This document shows positions 8,529 through 16,143 of a DNA stretch of 45,579 nucleotides, in pieces. The stretch covers positions 48,078-93,656 of the forward strand of contig JAGMZX010000002.1 of assembly GCA_018005585.1 (NCBI GenBank), written 5' to 3'. The notes under the pieces were generated by a model that saw only the letters and a program-made list of their open reading frames with translations, did no database searches and was not told the DNA's origin. Source of the DNA: Candidatus Hydrogenedentota bacterium. GTDB lineage: Bacteria; Hydrogenedentota; Hydrogenedentia; Hydrogenedentales; JAGMZX01. The stretch's first letter is position 1, and each line of letters starts with the position of its first letter. The position numbers were made by a program, and so were the translations under genes.

Positions 8529-8537
8529 AGTATAGCA
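8529..8537 (-). promoter_or_regulatory. Extended -10 promoter of the lipoprotein gene
   Basis: On the minus strand TGCTATACT is an extended -10 element (TGn plus TATACT). It places a start about 30 nt before the GTG at 8492. No good -35 box is visible, as is usual for extended -10 promoters. Confidence 0.4.
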
Positions 8538-8569
8538 CCGGCGGCTCAACGAAGAAAAAACGGCGGCGC

Positions 8570-9493
8570 TTAGCCAAGAAAATCGAGGAGACTCGGCTGG
8601 ATGATGCGCCCCGCGGCGTTCAGCGCGGCCTGATATGCATTGGTTTGCGAATTCAGGTTGACGAGCACTTCGGCAAGGTCAGCGTCGATGTTGTCGGAGA
8701 TGACCCCGCGCAATTGCACGTTGATTTCGTCGAGGTTGGCGTTCACGTCCTCGAGACGCCGCTGCACGGCGCCGACGCGGGAAACCGTCACGAGGACCTG
8801 GTTTTGAGCCTGTTCGAGTTCTCCGAGCCGCGTCTCGAGCGCGCCCGAATCTCCGGCGCGCAGGTTGTCCCGAATCTGGACGAGCGCCTGGAGGATGTCA
8901 ACGCTCGAAGGCGAACCCGGCGCAAAGGCGTCCAGCCCCGTGATGTTGATGGGCATGCGTATGCCCTCGGAGATCTCAATCTCGATATCCTCGTCATTGC
9001 CGGCATAGGTCACGGCCGTGATCTCGCCGTTCGCGTCGCGCGTGGCTTCAAACGGCTCCGAAAGCGTGCGCGTGCCGCCGAAAAGGTAGCGGCCCGAACT
9101 GAAGCTGTTCGCCTGCTGCAGGACGCCTTCGATGAGCTGGTTCACCTCGTTTGCGATCTGGTCGCGTTGTTCCTGCGTATTCGTGGAATTGAGCCCTTGA
9201 AGGGTCAGTTCATTTGCGCGCTGGATGTAGTCCAGGGTGGTGCGCAACGCGAACTCGGTATCCGCGAGCAGGGGCCGGGCCGACGTCATGCTGGCGATGA
9301 ACTGCTCATTCGCCGTGATTTCCGATTGCGCTGCGATGGCGCGCCGCGCCGCGAGCGGGTCATCCGAAGGGGTATTCACACGCTGACCAGTCGAGAGCTG
9401 CCGTTCGAGGTCCAACAGGCGCCGTGTCTGGCGGTTCAGGTCGGACAGGATCTGGCTCATCACGATGCCCTGGGTGACGCGAATGAACGGCAT
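8570..9493 (-). CDS. flgL: Flagellar hook-associated protein 3 (hook-filament junction)
   Basis: 307 residues, the usual FlgL length. The N-terminal flagellin-like helix region (RVTQGIVMSQILSDLNRQTRRLLDLERQLSTGQRVNTPSDDPLAA) and the C-terminal helix (DLAEVLVNLNSQTNAYQAALNAAGRI) are the conserved D0/D1 parts. The central YLFGGTRT segment is typical of FlgL. It is exported by the flagellar type III apparatus and forms the junction between hook and filament. It is the last gene of the flagellar operon, 9 bp after flgN. FlgK, its partner, is not encoded in between as is usual. Confidence 0.9.
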   Translation of the reverse strand: MPFIRVTQGIVMSQILSDLNRQTRRLLDLERQLSTGQRVNTPSDDPLAARRAIAAQSEITANEQFIASMTSARPLLADTEFALRTTLDYIQRANELTLQGLNSTNTQEQRDQIANEVNQLIEGVLQQANSFSSGRYLFGGTRTLSEPFEATRDANGEITAVTYAGNDEDIEIEISEGIRMPINITGLDAFAPGSPSSVDILQALVQIRDNLRAGDSGALETRLGELEQAQNQVLVTVSRVGAVQRRLEDVNANLDEINVQLRGVISDNIDADLAEVLVNLNSQTNAYQAALNAAGRIIQPSLLDFLG

Positions 9494-9502
9494 GAGCTAC
9501 TC

Positions 9503-10018
9503 CTACCCGCGGCGGTCAAGAACGGTCGGTTGTTCCGCGGCGCCGCGCCGCTGTTCGCCGCGGGCGTCATAGACGCCGCGCGCGCCGTCCGCTGTCTTGA
9601 ACGCCGCTTCCATCGCGCGGTTCAGCACATTGAGCGACCGCCGCACGACCATGCGGTTTTCGCGCGTTACGCGGCGCGTCTCTTCGAGTGCGGAGCGCAG
9701 GCGCGTCTGAAACTCGCGCAGCCGCGAGGACCACGGCTCCGGCGCGACCACTATAAGTTCCGTGAGCGTCTGTTTTTCTTTTGAGAGCTGGTAGTGGCCG
9801 ACTACGTCGCGCAGCAATGCGATGCGCGTCTTTTCCGCCTCGACCGTCTCCTGGATGAGCAGGAGCAGCGCGGCGGTCTTGGCTTCGAGTTGTTCGATAT
9901 CGTGCGCCCTCGCGGCGCAGAGTTGCGCGCGGCACACTTGCAGCACGGTTTCCTGGCGTTCGGCCTCTTCGTCGCAGTGCGCGCAGAGTCTCTCGAGGAT
10001 TGCGGCGATGTTTATCAT
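9503..10018 (-). CDS. flgN: FlgN-like flagellar export chaperone
   Basis: 171 residues, mostly helical, with heptad-like Leu/Glu patterns (LERLCAHCDEEAERQETVLQVC; IEQLEAKTAALLLLIQETVEAEKTRIALL). FlgN chaperones are poorly conserved in sequence; size, all-helical make-up and position directly before flgL support the call. FlgN binds FlgK and FlgL before export. It starts 3 bp after the EF-hand gene stop. The last 25 residues are Arg/Gly-rich and probably disordered. A generic coiled-coil flagellar protein is the alternative. Confidence 0.65.
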   Translation of the reverse strand: MINIAAILERLCAHCDEEAERQETVLQVCRAQLCAARAHDIEQLEAKTAALLLLIQETVEAEKTRIALLRDVVGHYQLSKEKQTLTELIVVAPEPWSSRLREFQTRLRSALEETRRVTRENRMVVRRSLNVLNRAMEAAFKTADGARGVYDARGEQRRGAAEQPTVLDRRG

Positions 10019-10021
10019 GTG

Positions 10022-10381
10022 CTATCGCCTTGTCTGCGCGTTTTGCAGCGCGTTCAGCGCGGGTTTCGCCACTTCGGCGGCGGTGAGGGCGCCGTCGCCG
10101 TCGATGTCCAGTTTCGCGAACGCTTCTTGGGTCAAGCCGCTTTCCTCCAGGGTGAGACGGCCATCGCGGTCCGCGTCGCGAAGCGATATGAAGCGCTCGC
10201 TCTGCTTGGTGATTGCCTCAGCGCTCCGCTGCGCGGCCGCCGGGTCATTGCGCTGCAACTGGGCTTGGAGCAACGCCGCGAACGCCGCGTCCGCGGCCTT
10301 GGGGCGGCGCAATTCGCGGACCAGCCCGGTGGCCCCGCGCAGCACCGCGGCAGCGCCGTTCAGACTCTGCAGAATATTCAT
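10022..10381 (-). CDS. EF-hand protein encoded inside the flagellar operon
   Basis: 119 residues. The ATG at 10381 has GGAGTGAGG a few nt upstream and is preferred to an ATG 12 codons earlier inside flgJ. The N-terminal half is Ala/Leu-rich helix. The C-terminal half has two canonical EF-hand loops, DADRDGRLTLEE and DIDGDGALTAAE, with acidic residues at positions 1, 3, 5 and 12. It lies 4 bp after flgJ and 3 bp before flgN, the slot where many bacteria carry flgM, but I see no FlgM similarity. It probably binds calcium. A role in Ca-dependent control or assembly of the flagellum is inference. Confidence 0.75.
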   Translation of the reverse strand: MNILQSLNGAAAVLRGATGLVRELRRPKAADAAFAALLQAQLQRNDPAAAQRSAEAITKQSERFISLRDADRDGRLTLEESGLTQEAFAKLDIDGDGALTAAEVAKPALNALQNAQTRR

Positions 10382-10385
10382 AGCC

Positions 10386-10853
10386 TCACTCCTGCCCGCG
10401 CAGCGGAATTCCTGCATGGTTTATCGGCAGGCCCGCCGCGCCGCTTGAACGTTTTTCCGGTTCGATTCCAACGCCCCGGACCTCGTCGTGGAGGGGAATT
10501 TCGGCCCGGACCGCGCGCAACGCAATGCCTTTGCCGCTTGCCTCCAAGGGGCGCGTCACCGTGGCTTCGGCCTGCTGGCGCAATTGTTCCTGGATCTGCT
10601 TGCCGAGGCCCATCTGCCCCGACTTGGCCATTTCCCCGGCCAAGACGTCATCCAACATGTCTTCCGCGACCTGCCGGGCCTGACTGTCGCCCCACAAGTC
10701 ATCACGCGGCACCGTGCGGCGCATTTCACGCAGCAGCGTATAGAGAAAGAACCGCTCGAACTCCTCAACGGCCCGGCCCTCGCGGGCCGCGCCTTTCAGT
10801 GCGGCGTCCACGCGCGCGCCGTAACCGGTTTCGAGCGGATTCACGTAGAGCAT
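10386..10853 (-). CDS. flgJ: Flagellar rod-binding protein FlgJ, N-terminal domain only
   Basis: 155 residues. The ATG overlaps the flgI stop (TAATG), so translation is probably coupled. The core EEFERFFLYTLLREMRRTVPRDDLWGDSQARQVAEDMLDDVLAGEMAKSGQMGLGKQI is the rod-binding domain that caps and helps assemble the rod. There is no C-terminal muramidase domain, so as in many non-enterobacterial species another enzyme must open the peptidoglycan. The C-terminal 50 residues are variable. Confidence 0.85.
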   Translation of the reverse strand: MLYVNPLETGYGARVDAALKGAAREGRAVEEFERFFLYTLLREMRRTVPRDDLWGDSQARQVAEDMLDDVLAGEMAKSGQMGLGKQIQEQLRQQAEATVTRPLEASGKGIALRAVRAEIPLHDEVRGVGIEPEKRSSGAAGLPINHAGIPLRGQE

Positions 10854-11983
10854 TACATGGTCTCCAGGTCGGCTTGGAGCGCGCCCGCCTCGCGCAGCGC
10901 CTGGAAGATGGAAATCATGTCGCGGGGCGTCACCTTGAGCTTGTTCAGAGCCTCGGCCACCTCGCCCGCCGAAGTGCCCTCGACGGGCATCAGGCTGGCC
11001 TCGATCTGTTCCGCTTCCATGTCGATGACCTCGGATTCGATGGCCTGTGCGTCGGTGAAGGGCAGGGGCTGTGCGATAACCGGCGTGGCTGCTATCTTGA
11101 TCGTAAGACTGCCGTGCGCCACCTGGCACGGCTTGATCATGACACTGCCGCCGACCACGATCGTGCCCGTGCGTTCATTGATCACCACGCGCGCGGGCGG
11201 CTCCGTCGCTATGTCCAGTTCCTGCAATGACGCGATGAACGCGACGAGGTTCGCGCGCTCCGCCTCTGGAATGGTTACGCGCACCGTGCCGGCCCCGTAG
11301 GCCTGCGCGGCCTCCGCACCGTATTCTTCGCACAAGACTTTCTGGATGGTGTCCGCGGTTATGAAGTCGGGCTCTTTGAGCGCGAGGATGATCCGTTCCC
11401 CGTCGGTAATGGTCGCGGGCACCTCGCATTCGACCACCGCGCCCATGGGGATGCGGCCCGCGGTCACGTGGTTTTGGCGCACGCTGGCGCCGCCCGCGTC
11501 CGCATTGAAACCGCCGACGGATATGGGCCCTTGCGCGACCGCGTAGACCGTCTCATTGTCGCCCGGGCCGCGCAGGTGCGTTTCGAGGAGCGTGCCGCCC
11601 TCGAGGCTGTCCGCGTCATGCAGCGAGGCGACCTGCACGTCGAGGCGCGTGCCCTGTTTCGCGAATGCGGGCAAGTAGGTGGTGACCATGACGACGGCGA
11701 CGTTGTCGGACTTCATCTGCTTGATGTCCTGGACGTCGACGCCGAGCCGTTCAAGAATGCGCTCCTGGGTTTTCACCGCGATGGAAGCCTTGTCGCCCGT
11801 GCCCGCAAGGCCTACGACGACGCCCACACCCTTCAGCAGGTTTGCCTGTGCTCCCTGAATCTCGCAGACGTCGCGCAGTTTCGCCGCGGGCGCCGCGGCG
11901 GCGGTCAGGACGGCCACAAGCGCAATTGCGCCGATGCTGAGGCCCGGCGTGGCCCAGGTTGCGTTCTTTGGTTTTCGTGTCAT
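10853..11983 (-). CDS. flgI: Flagellar P-ring protein
   Basis: 376 residues, full length for FlgI. A signal peptide (about 15-34, GLSIGAIALVAVLTAAAAPAAA-type) directs it to the periplasm. The conserved start of the mature protein follows (KLRDVCEIQGAQANLLKGVGVVVGLAGTGDK). FlgI subunits form the periplasmic ring around the rod in the peptidoglycan layer. Its presence implies a diderm envelope. It is in the operon between flgH and flgJ, 13 bp after flgH. Confidence 0.95.
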   Translation of the reverse strand: MTRKPKNATWATPGLSIGAIALVAVLTAAAAPAAKLRDVCEIQGAQANLLKGVGVVVGLAGTGDKASIAVKTQERILERLGVDVQDIKQMKSDNVAVVMVTTYLPAFAKQGTRLDVQVASLHDADSLEGGTLLETHLRGPGDNETVYAVAQGPISVGGFNADAGGASVRQNHVTAGRIPMGAVVECEVPATITDGERIILALKEPDFITADTIQKVLCEEYGAEAAQAYGAGTVRVTIPEAERANLVAFIASLQELDIATEPPARVVINERTGTIVVGGSVMIKPCQVAHGSLTIKIAATPVIAQPLPFTDAQAIESEVIDMEAEQIEASLMPVEGTSAGEVAEALNKLKVTPRDMISIFQALREAGALQADLETM

Positions 11984-11996
11984 GCGCTGCGTCTCA

Positions 11997-12650
11997 TCAG
12001 AACGGCGAGAACCAGTCCAGGAAGCGCGTTATCAGCCCGCGGCGATCGCTGTTCCACAGGTTGCCCTTCCCTTTGAGTTCCACCGTTGCGTTGGCCATCT
12101 GCGTTGAAAGCACCGTGTTCTGCGGCGTTACATCTTTTGCGCGCACGATGCCGCGTACGATGAACAACGAGTCTTCCCGATTCGTTGTGATCCGTTTCTC
12201 ACCCTGGAGCGCCAGGTTGTCGTTTGGCATCACTTCCATCACCGTGCAGGCGATAGTGGTAACGAATTCGTTGGTGCGGCGTGTTTCGCCGCGCGCGCGG
12301 TGCTCGTTCTCCGCCTCGATATCCCAGTTGGGCAGTTCGCCCGGATTTATGATGCCGTTTGTGTCGCTGTCCGGCCCGCCGACCAGGAACGTATTTGAGC
12401 CGGTGTCTGCCTGGCTCTCGACGTCCGATTCCTTGCGCGTGCGCGTGTCGACGCGCGTGCTGGCTGACGTCTCCTCGCGCACGAGCACGGTGATGATGTC
12501 GCCAGGCTTGAATTTCGCCTTTGGCTCGGCGGCCAGCGTGCCTGCCTGCTGGGCTTTCTGGTCAAAGAGCGAGTCGCTCCAGGCGGCCACGGCCGCGGCC
12601 AAGACCAGCACGGCCGCGAGGCTGGCGCGCATCCTCACACAGCACTTCAT
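11997..12650 (-). CDS. flgH: Flagellar L-ring protein
   Basis: 217 residues, normal FlgH length, with the hallmark GDIITVLVREETSAS segment and the C-terminal ANATVELKGKGNL block. GGGAG lies 8 nt before the ATG. FlgH forms the outer-membrane ring of the basal body. Odd feature: most FlgH proteins are lipoproteins, but the signal region here (MKCCVRMRASLAAVLVLAAAVAAWSDSLF) has no lipobox Cys at the cleavage point; the two Cys at residues 3-4 lie in the n-region. It may be processed by signal peptidase I instead. Confidence 0.93.
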   Translation of the reverse strand: MKCCVRMRASLAAVLVLAAAVAAWSDSLFDQKAQQAGTLAAEPKAKFKPGDIITVLVREETSASTRVDTRTRKESDVESQADTGSNTFLVGGPDSDTNGIINPGELPNWDIEAENEHRARGETRRTNEFVTTIACTVMEVMPNDNLALQGEKRITTNREDSLFIVRGIVRAKDVTPQNTVLSTQMANATVELKGKGNLWNSDRRGLITRFLDWFSPF

Positions 12651-12677
12651 GTTCCATACTCCCAGACTCTTCTTGTC

Positions 12678-13631
12678 TCAGGGCACGACGACCACGCCGT
12701 CCCGGCGCACGACACCCTGGAATTCGCCGTCCGAATTCAGATTGGCGCACAAAACCGTGTCGCCCGCGGCGCCCGCCGTCAGGGCGCGCGCCTGCGTCTG
12801 CACGCGCAACCCGCCCGACTGCATCTCGACGGCAACGACTTGATTGCGCCGCACGAGGACGCGCGGCTGCACGTTGCGTTTCGTTATCTCTTGACCTGGA
12901 AAGATGGTCGTGCGCGCGATATATCCCTCGAGCTGCGCCGGTTCGGTATACGTGCCCGCTTCCACCTCTGCCAGGGATCGTTTCTCCACCTCGAGCTGCG
13001 ACGCGGTGATGGGCGAGCCCCGCGGGATATCCGTTGCGGCCACGACCACTTCGCCGTACGCTTCCACGGAAGCCTTGACCGTCAACCGTTTCTGGACCTC
13101 GCCGTCGACGAGGATTTCGCCCCGGAACATACCCGGTCCGACGTAACGGTACTGGGGGTTCGGCATCCAATTGAAGGCGACATCGCCGTCGGGAATCCGG
13201 AAATCGCCGGTCGCGGGCACCACATCGATAATCGCGTCCACTGGGTCCCACGGCATGGAAGTCTCGATGAACTCGCGCAGCGAACCCGCGATCATGTCGC
13301 GCGTGATTTCGAGATAGAGCGTGGTCGCCTTCACGCTGGGCGCGCCGAGCACCTCAATGCCGTCCGTTGCGAGGCCCGCGTCACGGATGCGCGCCTCGAC
13401 CAGCGCCGCGTACACCCGCTTGGAGTCGCCAGGCAGGGGCGCCGTGCCGAGTTCGATGCCGGCCAACACCGGCGCGAGTTCGCCCTCGATTTGCGCCACC
13501 TCGCCCAGGAGGACCTTCGGCCCGCGCACATAGGCTTCGTCTTTGAGCACGAGCGTATCCGCGCCGGCCGCGGCCATGAGACACGCGCCGAGAAGAAGAC
13601 TTATGCCCGCTCTGCTGTGCATGGCGTTCAT
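12678..13631 (-). CDS. flgA: Flagellar P-ring assembly chaperone FlgA
   Basis: 317 residues, longer than the roughly 220 of enterobacterial FlgA because of an extended N-terminal part. A signal peptide (about 1-24) is followed by the ChapFlgA/SAF region (ATDIPRGSPITASQLEVEKRSL, then IFPGQEITKRNVQPRVLVRRNQVV). FlgA works in the periplasm to help FlgI polymerise. It is placed between flgG and flgH. The SD for the ATG at 13631 is weak; an ATG three codons downstream is an alternative. Confidence 0.88.
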   Translation of the reverse strand: MNAMHSRAGISLLLGACLMAAAGADTLVLKDEAYVRGPKVLLGEVAQIEGELAPVLAGIELGTAPLPGDSKRVYAALVEARIRDAGLATDGIEVLGAPSVKATTLYLEITRDMIAGSLREFIETSMPWDPVDAIIDVVPATGDFRIPDGDVAFNWMPNPQYRYVGPGMFRGEILVDGEVQKRLTVKASVEAYGEVVVAATDIPRGSPITASQLEVEKRSLAEVEAGTYTEPAQLEGYIARTTIFPGQEITKRNVQPRVLVRRNQVVAVEMQSGGLRVQTQARALTAGAAGDTVLCANLNSDGEFQGVVRRDGVVVVP

Positions 13632-13650
13632 GGCGGCTCAACGGTTCCTG

Positions 13651-14442
13651 TTATCGCCGGATCTGGTTGGCTACTTGAAGCATTTCATCCGAAGTCGTGA
13701 TTACGCGCGAGTTTGCCTCGTACGCGCGCTGCGCAATGATCAATTGCAGGATTTCTTCGACCACCTGCACGTTCGAGTTCTCCAGAAACCCTTGCGCAAT
13801 GTTGCCGAGACCGTCCAGTCCCGGCGTGCCGGTGGTCGGCGCGCCGGAAGCCTCCGTTTCCAGCAGGAGATTGCGGCCCAGCCGCGCGTCGAGACCGGCG
13901 GAATTCGAAAACCGGGCCAGTTCAAGCTGGCCAAGCGCCTGCGGCGAACTGTCGCCGGGCACGCGCACGGATATGTTGCCGTCGCTGGAGACAGTGACGA
14001 GTTCGGCGTCTGTCGGAATGCTGATAGCGGGCGAAAGCTCGAAACCGTCCGCGGTGAGGATGGTCCCCTCCTGATTGATTTTGAAGGAGCCGTCGCGCGT
14101 GTAGGCGATGGTGCCGTCCGGCATCTCGATCTGGAAGAAGCCGTCGCCCTCGATGTAGAGGTCCAGCGGTTGACCCGTCTGGATGGCGGCGCCCGGCGTG
14201 AAGAGCTTCGAGATGGCGCTCGGGCGCACGCCGTGTCCAACTTGGATGCCCTCCGGGAGGGTTACGCCCGCGGCCGTCTCGTTGCCCGCGGGGCGGATGG
14301 TCTCGTAGATAAGGTCCTGAAAATTGACCCGGCTCTTCTTGAACCCGGTCGTGTTGACGTTCGCCAGGTTGTTCGCGATGGTATCCACGTGCAATTGCTG
14401 CCCGATCATGCCCGTGGCCGCGGTGAATAAGGCGCGAATCAT
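13651..14442 (-). CDS. flgG: Flagellar distal rod protein
   Basis: 263 residues, full length. It begins MIRALFTAATGMIGQQLHVDTIANNLANVNTTGFKK, the N-terminal rod/hook signature. It carries the FlgG-type central segment (GDGFFQIEMPDGTIAYTRDGSF) and ends with the C-terminal helix (NVQVVEEILQLIIAQRAYEANSRVI). FlgG forms the distal rod that crosses the P and L rings. It follows flgF by 21 bp. Confidence 0.95.
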   Translation of the reverse strand: MIRALFTAATGMIGQQLHVDTIANNLANVNTTGFKKSRVNFQDLIYETIRPAGNETAAGVTLPEGIQVGHGVRPSAISKLFTPGAAIQTGQPLDLYIEGDGFFQIEMPDGTIAYTRDGSFKINQEGTILTADGFELSPAISIPTDAELVTVSSDGNISVRVPGDSSPQALGQLELARFSNSAGLDARLGRNLLLETEASGAPTTGTPGLDGLGNIAQGFLENSNVQVVEEILQLIIAQRAYEANSRVITTSDEMLQVANQIRR

Positions 14443-14463
14443 GGTTGTGGCTCCTCCCCATTA

Positions 14464-15219
14464 TCAGGGCATGGCTACCCGGTCGATAAGTTGAGAAAGG
14501 GTATCGTCCGCCGCGTGGATGGCCCGCTGATTGGCCTCGTAGGCCCGCAGGCCGAGCAGCATGTTCGTCATTTCGAGCGAGAGGTTCACGTTGGATGATT
14601 CGAGCCGGCCCTGATGCACCACCGTGCCGTCCGCGTTCGCGGTGGCCAGCAACACGCCTTCCGGCGCCGCAAAGAGATTCTCTCCTTCCCGGAGCAACTG
14701 CCGCGGCTCCTCGAAGGCGGCTACCTGAATATGGCCCGCGCGCACGCCGTCCACTGAGACCTGCCCGTCACCATTGACCACGATCTTCCTGCCCCTCACG
14801 TCCATCGGCTGGCCCTCGACGCTCAGCACCTTGTAGCCGTCGCTGGTGGCCAGGTCCCCCTCGGGGTCGGCCGTGAAGTTGCCGTCCCGCGTGTATCGCA
14901 CGCCGCGCGGCGTCTCGACGGCGAAGAAGCCGTCTCCATCGATGGCGAGGTGCAGCGGGTCGCCGGTATCCTGCATTGTGCCGTGCGCGAGACCGGTGAA
15001 CGTTTCCGCAACGCGCACCCCGCCGCCCGGCGCGCGCTGCAATTGCAGTGCGGCTGGGGAGCTAAGCGTGTTCGAGAAGACCTCGTAGAAGCCCATCAAG
15101 ACCGGCTGATGCCGGCGGAATCCGTTCGTGGACACGTTCGCGATGTTGTTGGCGATGGCGGCCTGACTCTCTTCCAGGGCCATCATTCCATTCGCCGACG
15201 TGTACAAGCCTGGTATCAT
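14464..15219 (-). CDS. flgF: Flagellar proximal rod protein FlgF
   Basis: 251 residues, starting at the ATG with CAGGAG 6 nt upstream; the frame stays open further upstream without a start signal and across the predicted promoter. The N-terminus (MIPGLYTSANGMMALEESQAAIANNIANVSTNGFRR) and C-terminus (NVNLSLEMTNMLLGLRAYEANQRAI) are rod signatures. Paired with a downstream flgG, the shorter and more divergent copy is best called FlgF. It is the first gene of the flagellar operon. Confidence 0.88.
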   Translation of the reverse strand: MIPGLYTSANGMMALEESQAAIANNIANVSTNGFRRHQPVLMGFYEVFSNTLSSPAALQLQRAPGGGVRVAETFTGLAHGTMQDTGDPLHLAIDGDGFFAVETPRGVRYTRDGNFTADPEGDLATSDGYKVLSVEGQPMDVRGRKIVVNGDGQVSVDGVRAGHIQVAAFEEPRQLLREGENLFAAPEGVLLATANADGTVVHQGRLESSNVNLSLEMTNMLLGLRAYEANQRAIHAADDTLSQLIDRVAMP

Positions 15220-15561
15220 CGCGGGCTCCTGTGGCTCTATCGCGTCGCCCGAAGGCGTTATGTTCGGGTTGGCCCGCGCAAACCTGCGACGGATTCGGGG
15301 CGACAATGGGTTGCACACCCCGTTGCGCCGGGCCGACCGCTCAGGACAGACCCTGGTGAAGGTGGGTCTCACTCCAAGGAGAGCAAGCCCTGTGCCATAG
15401 TGATGGCCGGTCACAACTCATTGTTTTTCAGCGAGTTGCGCTGTTCCCCCGTTCGCGATAGCGGCCAAATGGAAAGAAATTCCTGCCGTTGCCCGGCACT
15501 TTCTGCTGGGGTGCCCGGCCGGGGATTGACACCCCTCCAGCGCTTCTGTAAACATGGCGCC
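15220..15561. other. Divergent intergenic region between flgF and the folate gene
   Basis: This 342-bp region holds the sigma-54 promoter of the flagellar operon (15382-15397, minus) and the upstream region of the cyclo-ligase gene. A small hairpin (AGACCC/GGGTCT around 15344-15365) lies in the flagellar leader region. No ORF is convincing on either strand. Confidence 0.5.
15382..15397 (-). promoter_or_regulatory. Predicted sigma-54 promoter of the flagellar operon
   Basis: On the minus strand TGGCACAGGGCTTGCT fits TGGCAYRNNNNTTGCW at every defined position with GG-N10-GC spacing. A start near 15371 gives a leader of about 150 nt before flgF. Sigma-54 control of rod, ring and hook genes is well known in several flagellated lineages. 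Confidence 0.75.
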
Positions 15562-16143
15562 ATGACCGGAAAAGACCGGATACGGGCCGATTTTCTCGCG
15601 GCGCGGCGGGCCCTGCTCCCGAAAACCGCCAGGGAGCACAGCAGGGCTATTGTCGCGCGCGTTTGTTCCCTTCCCGAGTTTGCCGCGGCCCAAGCCATAT
15701 TGACCTACGTGGCCTCGAAAGACAACGAAGTCGAGACCCGTGGCCTGATTGAGGCGCTGCTGGCGGACGCGAGGCCCGTCTGGGTCCCCCTTGCGCGCGG
15801 GAGCAGCGTCCTGGTCTGGTCGCGCTTGCTGGCGCTGGACGAACTTGCGCCGGGCCGCTTTGGAATCCTCGAGCCGCGGCCCGAGTGCAGGCGCATCCTG
15901 GACCTGCCCCGGGATGCGATGGCCCTCGTGCCTGGAATTGCGTTTTCCGCGGCCGGCCAGCGCATCGGTTACGGCGGCGGCTACTTCGACCGGTTCTTGA
16001 GCCGGTTCACGGGGACCGCGGCCGGCCTCGCCTACGAATGCCAGATCGCCCCTTCCTGGGCCGTGGATGCCCACGACGTGCCCGTGGCCATGGTGGTCAC
16101 GGAACGGCGCGTGCTCCGCGCGCGACCCGTTGCCGGCCTATGA
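15562..16143 (+). CDS. 5-formyltetrahydrofolate cyclo-ligase
   Basis: 193 residues, normal length. The enzyme converts 5-formyl-THF to 5,10-methenyl-THF using ATP, returning a storage or inhibitory folate to the one-carbon pool in the cytosol. The family signature is PGIAFSAAGQRIGYGGGYFDRFL. N-terminal KDRIRADFLAARRALLP supplies the usual basic substrate-contact segment. The ATG at 15562 is chosen by family alignment; no strong SD is seen. Its last 6 bp overlap the convergent htrA-type gene. Confidence 0.9.
   Translation: MTGKDRIRADFLAARRALLPKTAREHSRAIVARVCSLPEFAAAQAILTYVASKDNEVETRGLIEALLADARPVWVPLARGSSVLVWSRLLALDELAPGRFGILEPRPECRRILDLPRDAMALVPGIAFSAAGQRIGYGGGYFDRFLSRFTGTAAGLAYECQIAPSWAVDAHDVPVAMVVTERRVLRARPVAGL

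Noticed and set aside
15220-15561. Possible 6S RNA upstream of the 5-formyl-THF cyclo-ligase gene, its location in many bacteria
   Set aside because: I could not fold a long 6S-like rod with a central bubble from this sequence; only a 6-bp hairpin was found, and the region holds the sigma-54 promoter instead.
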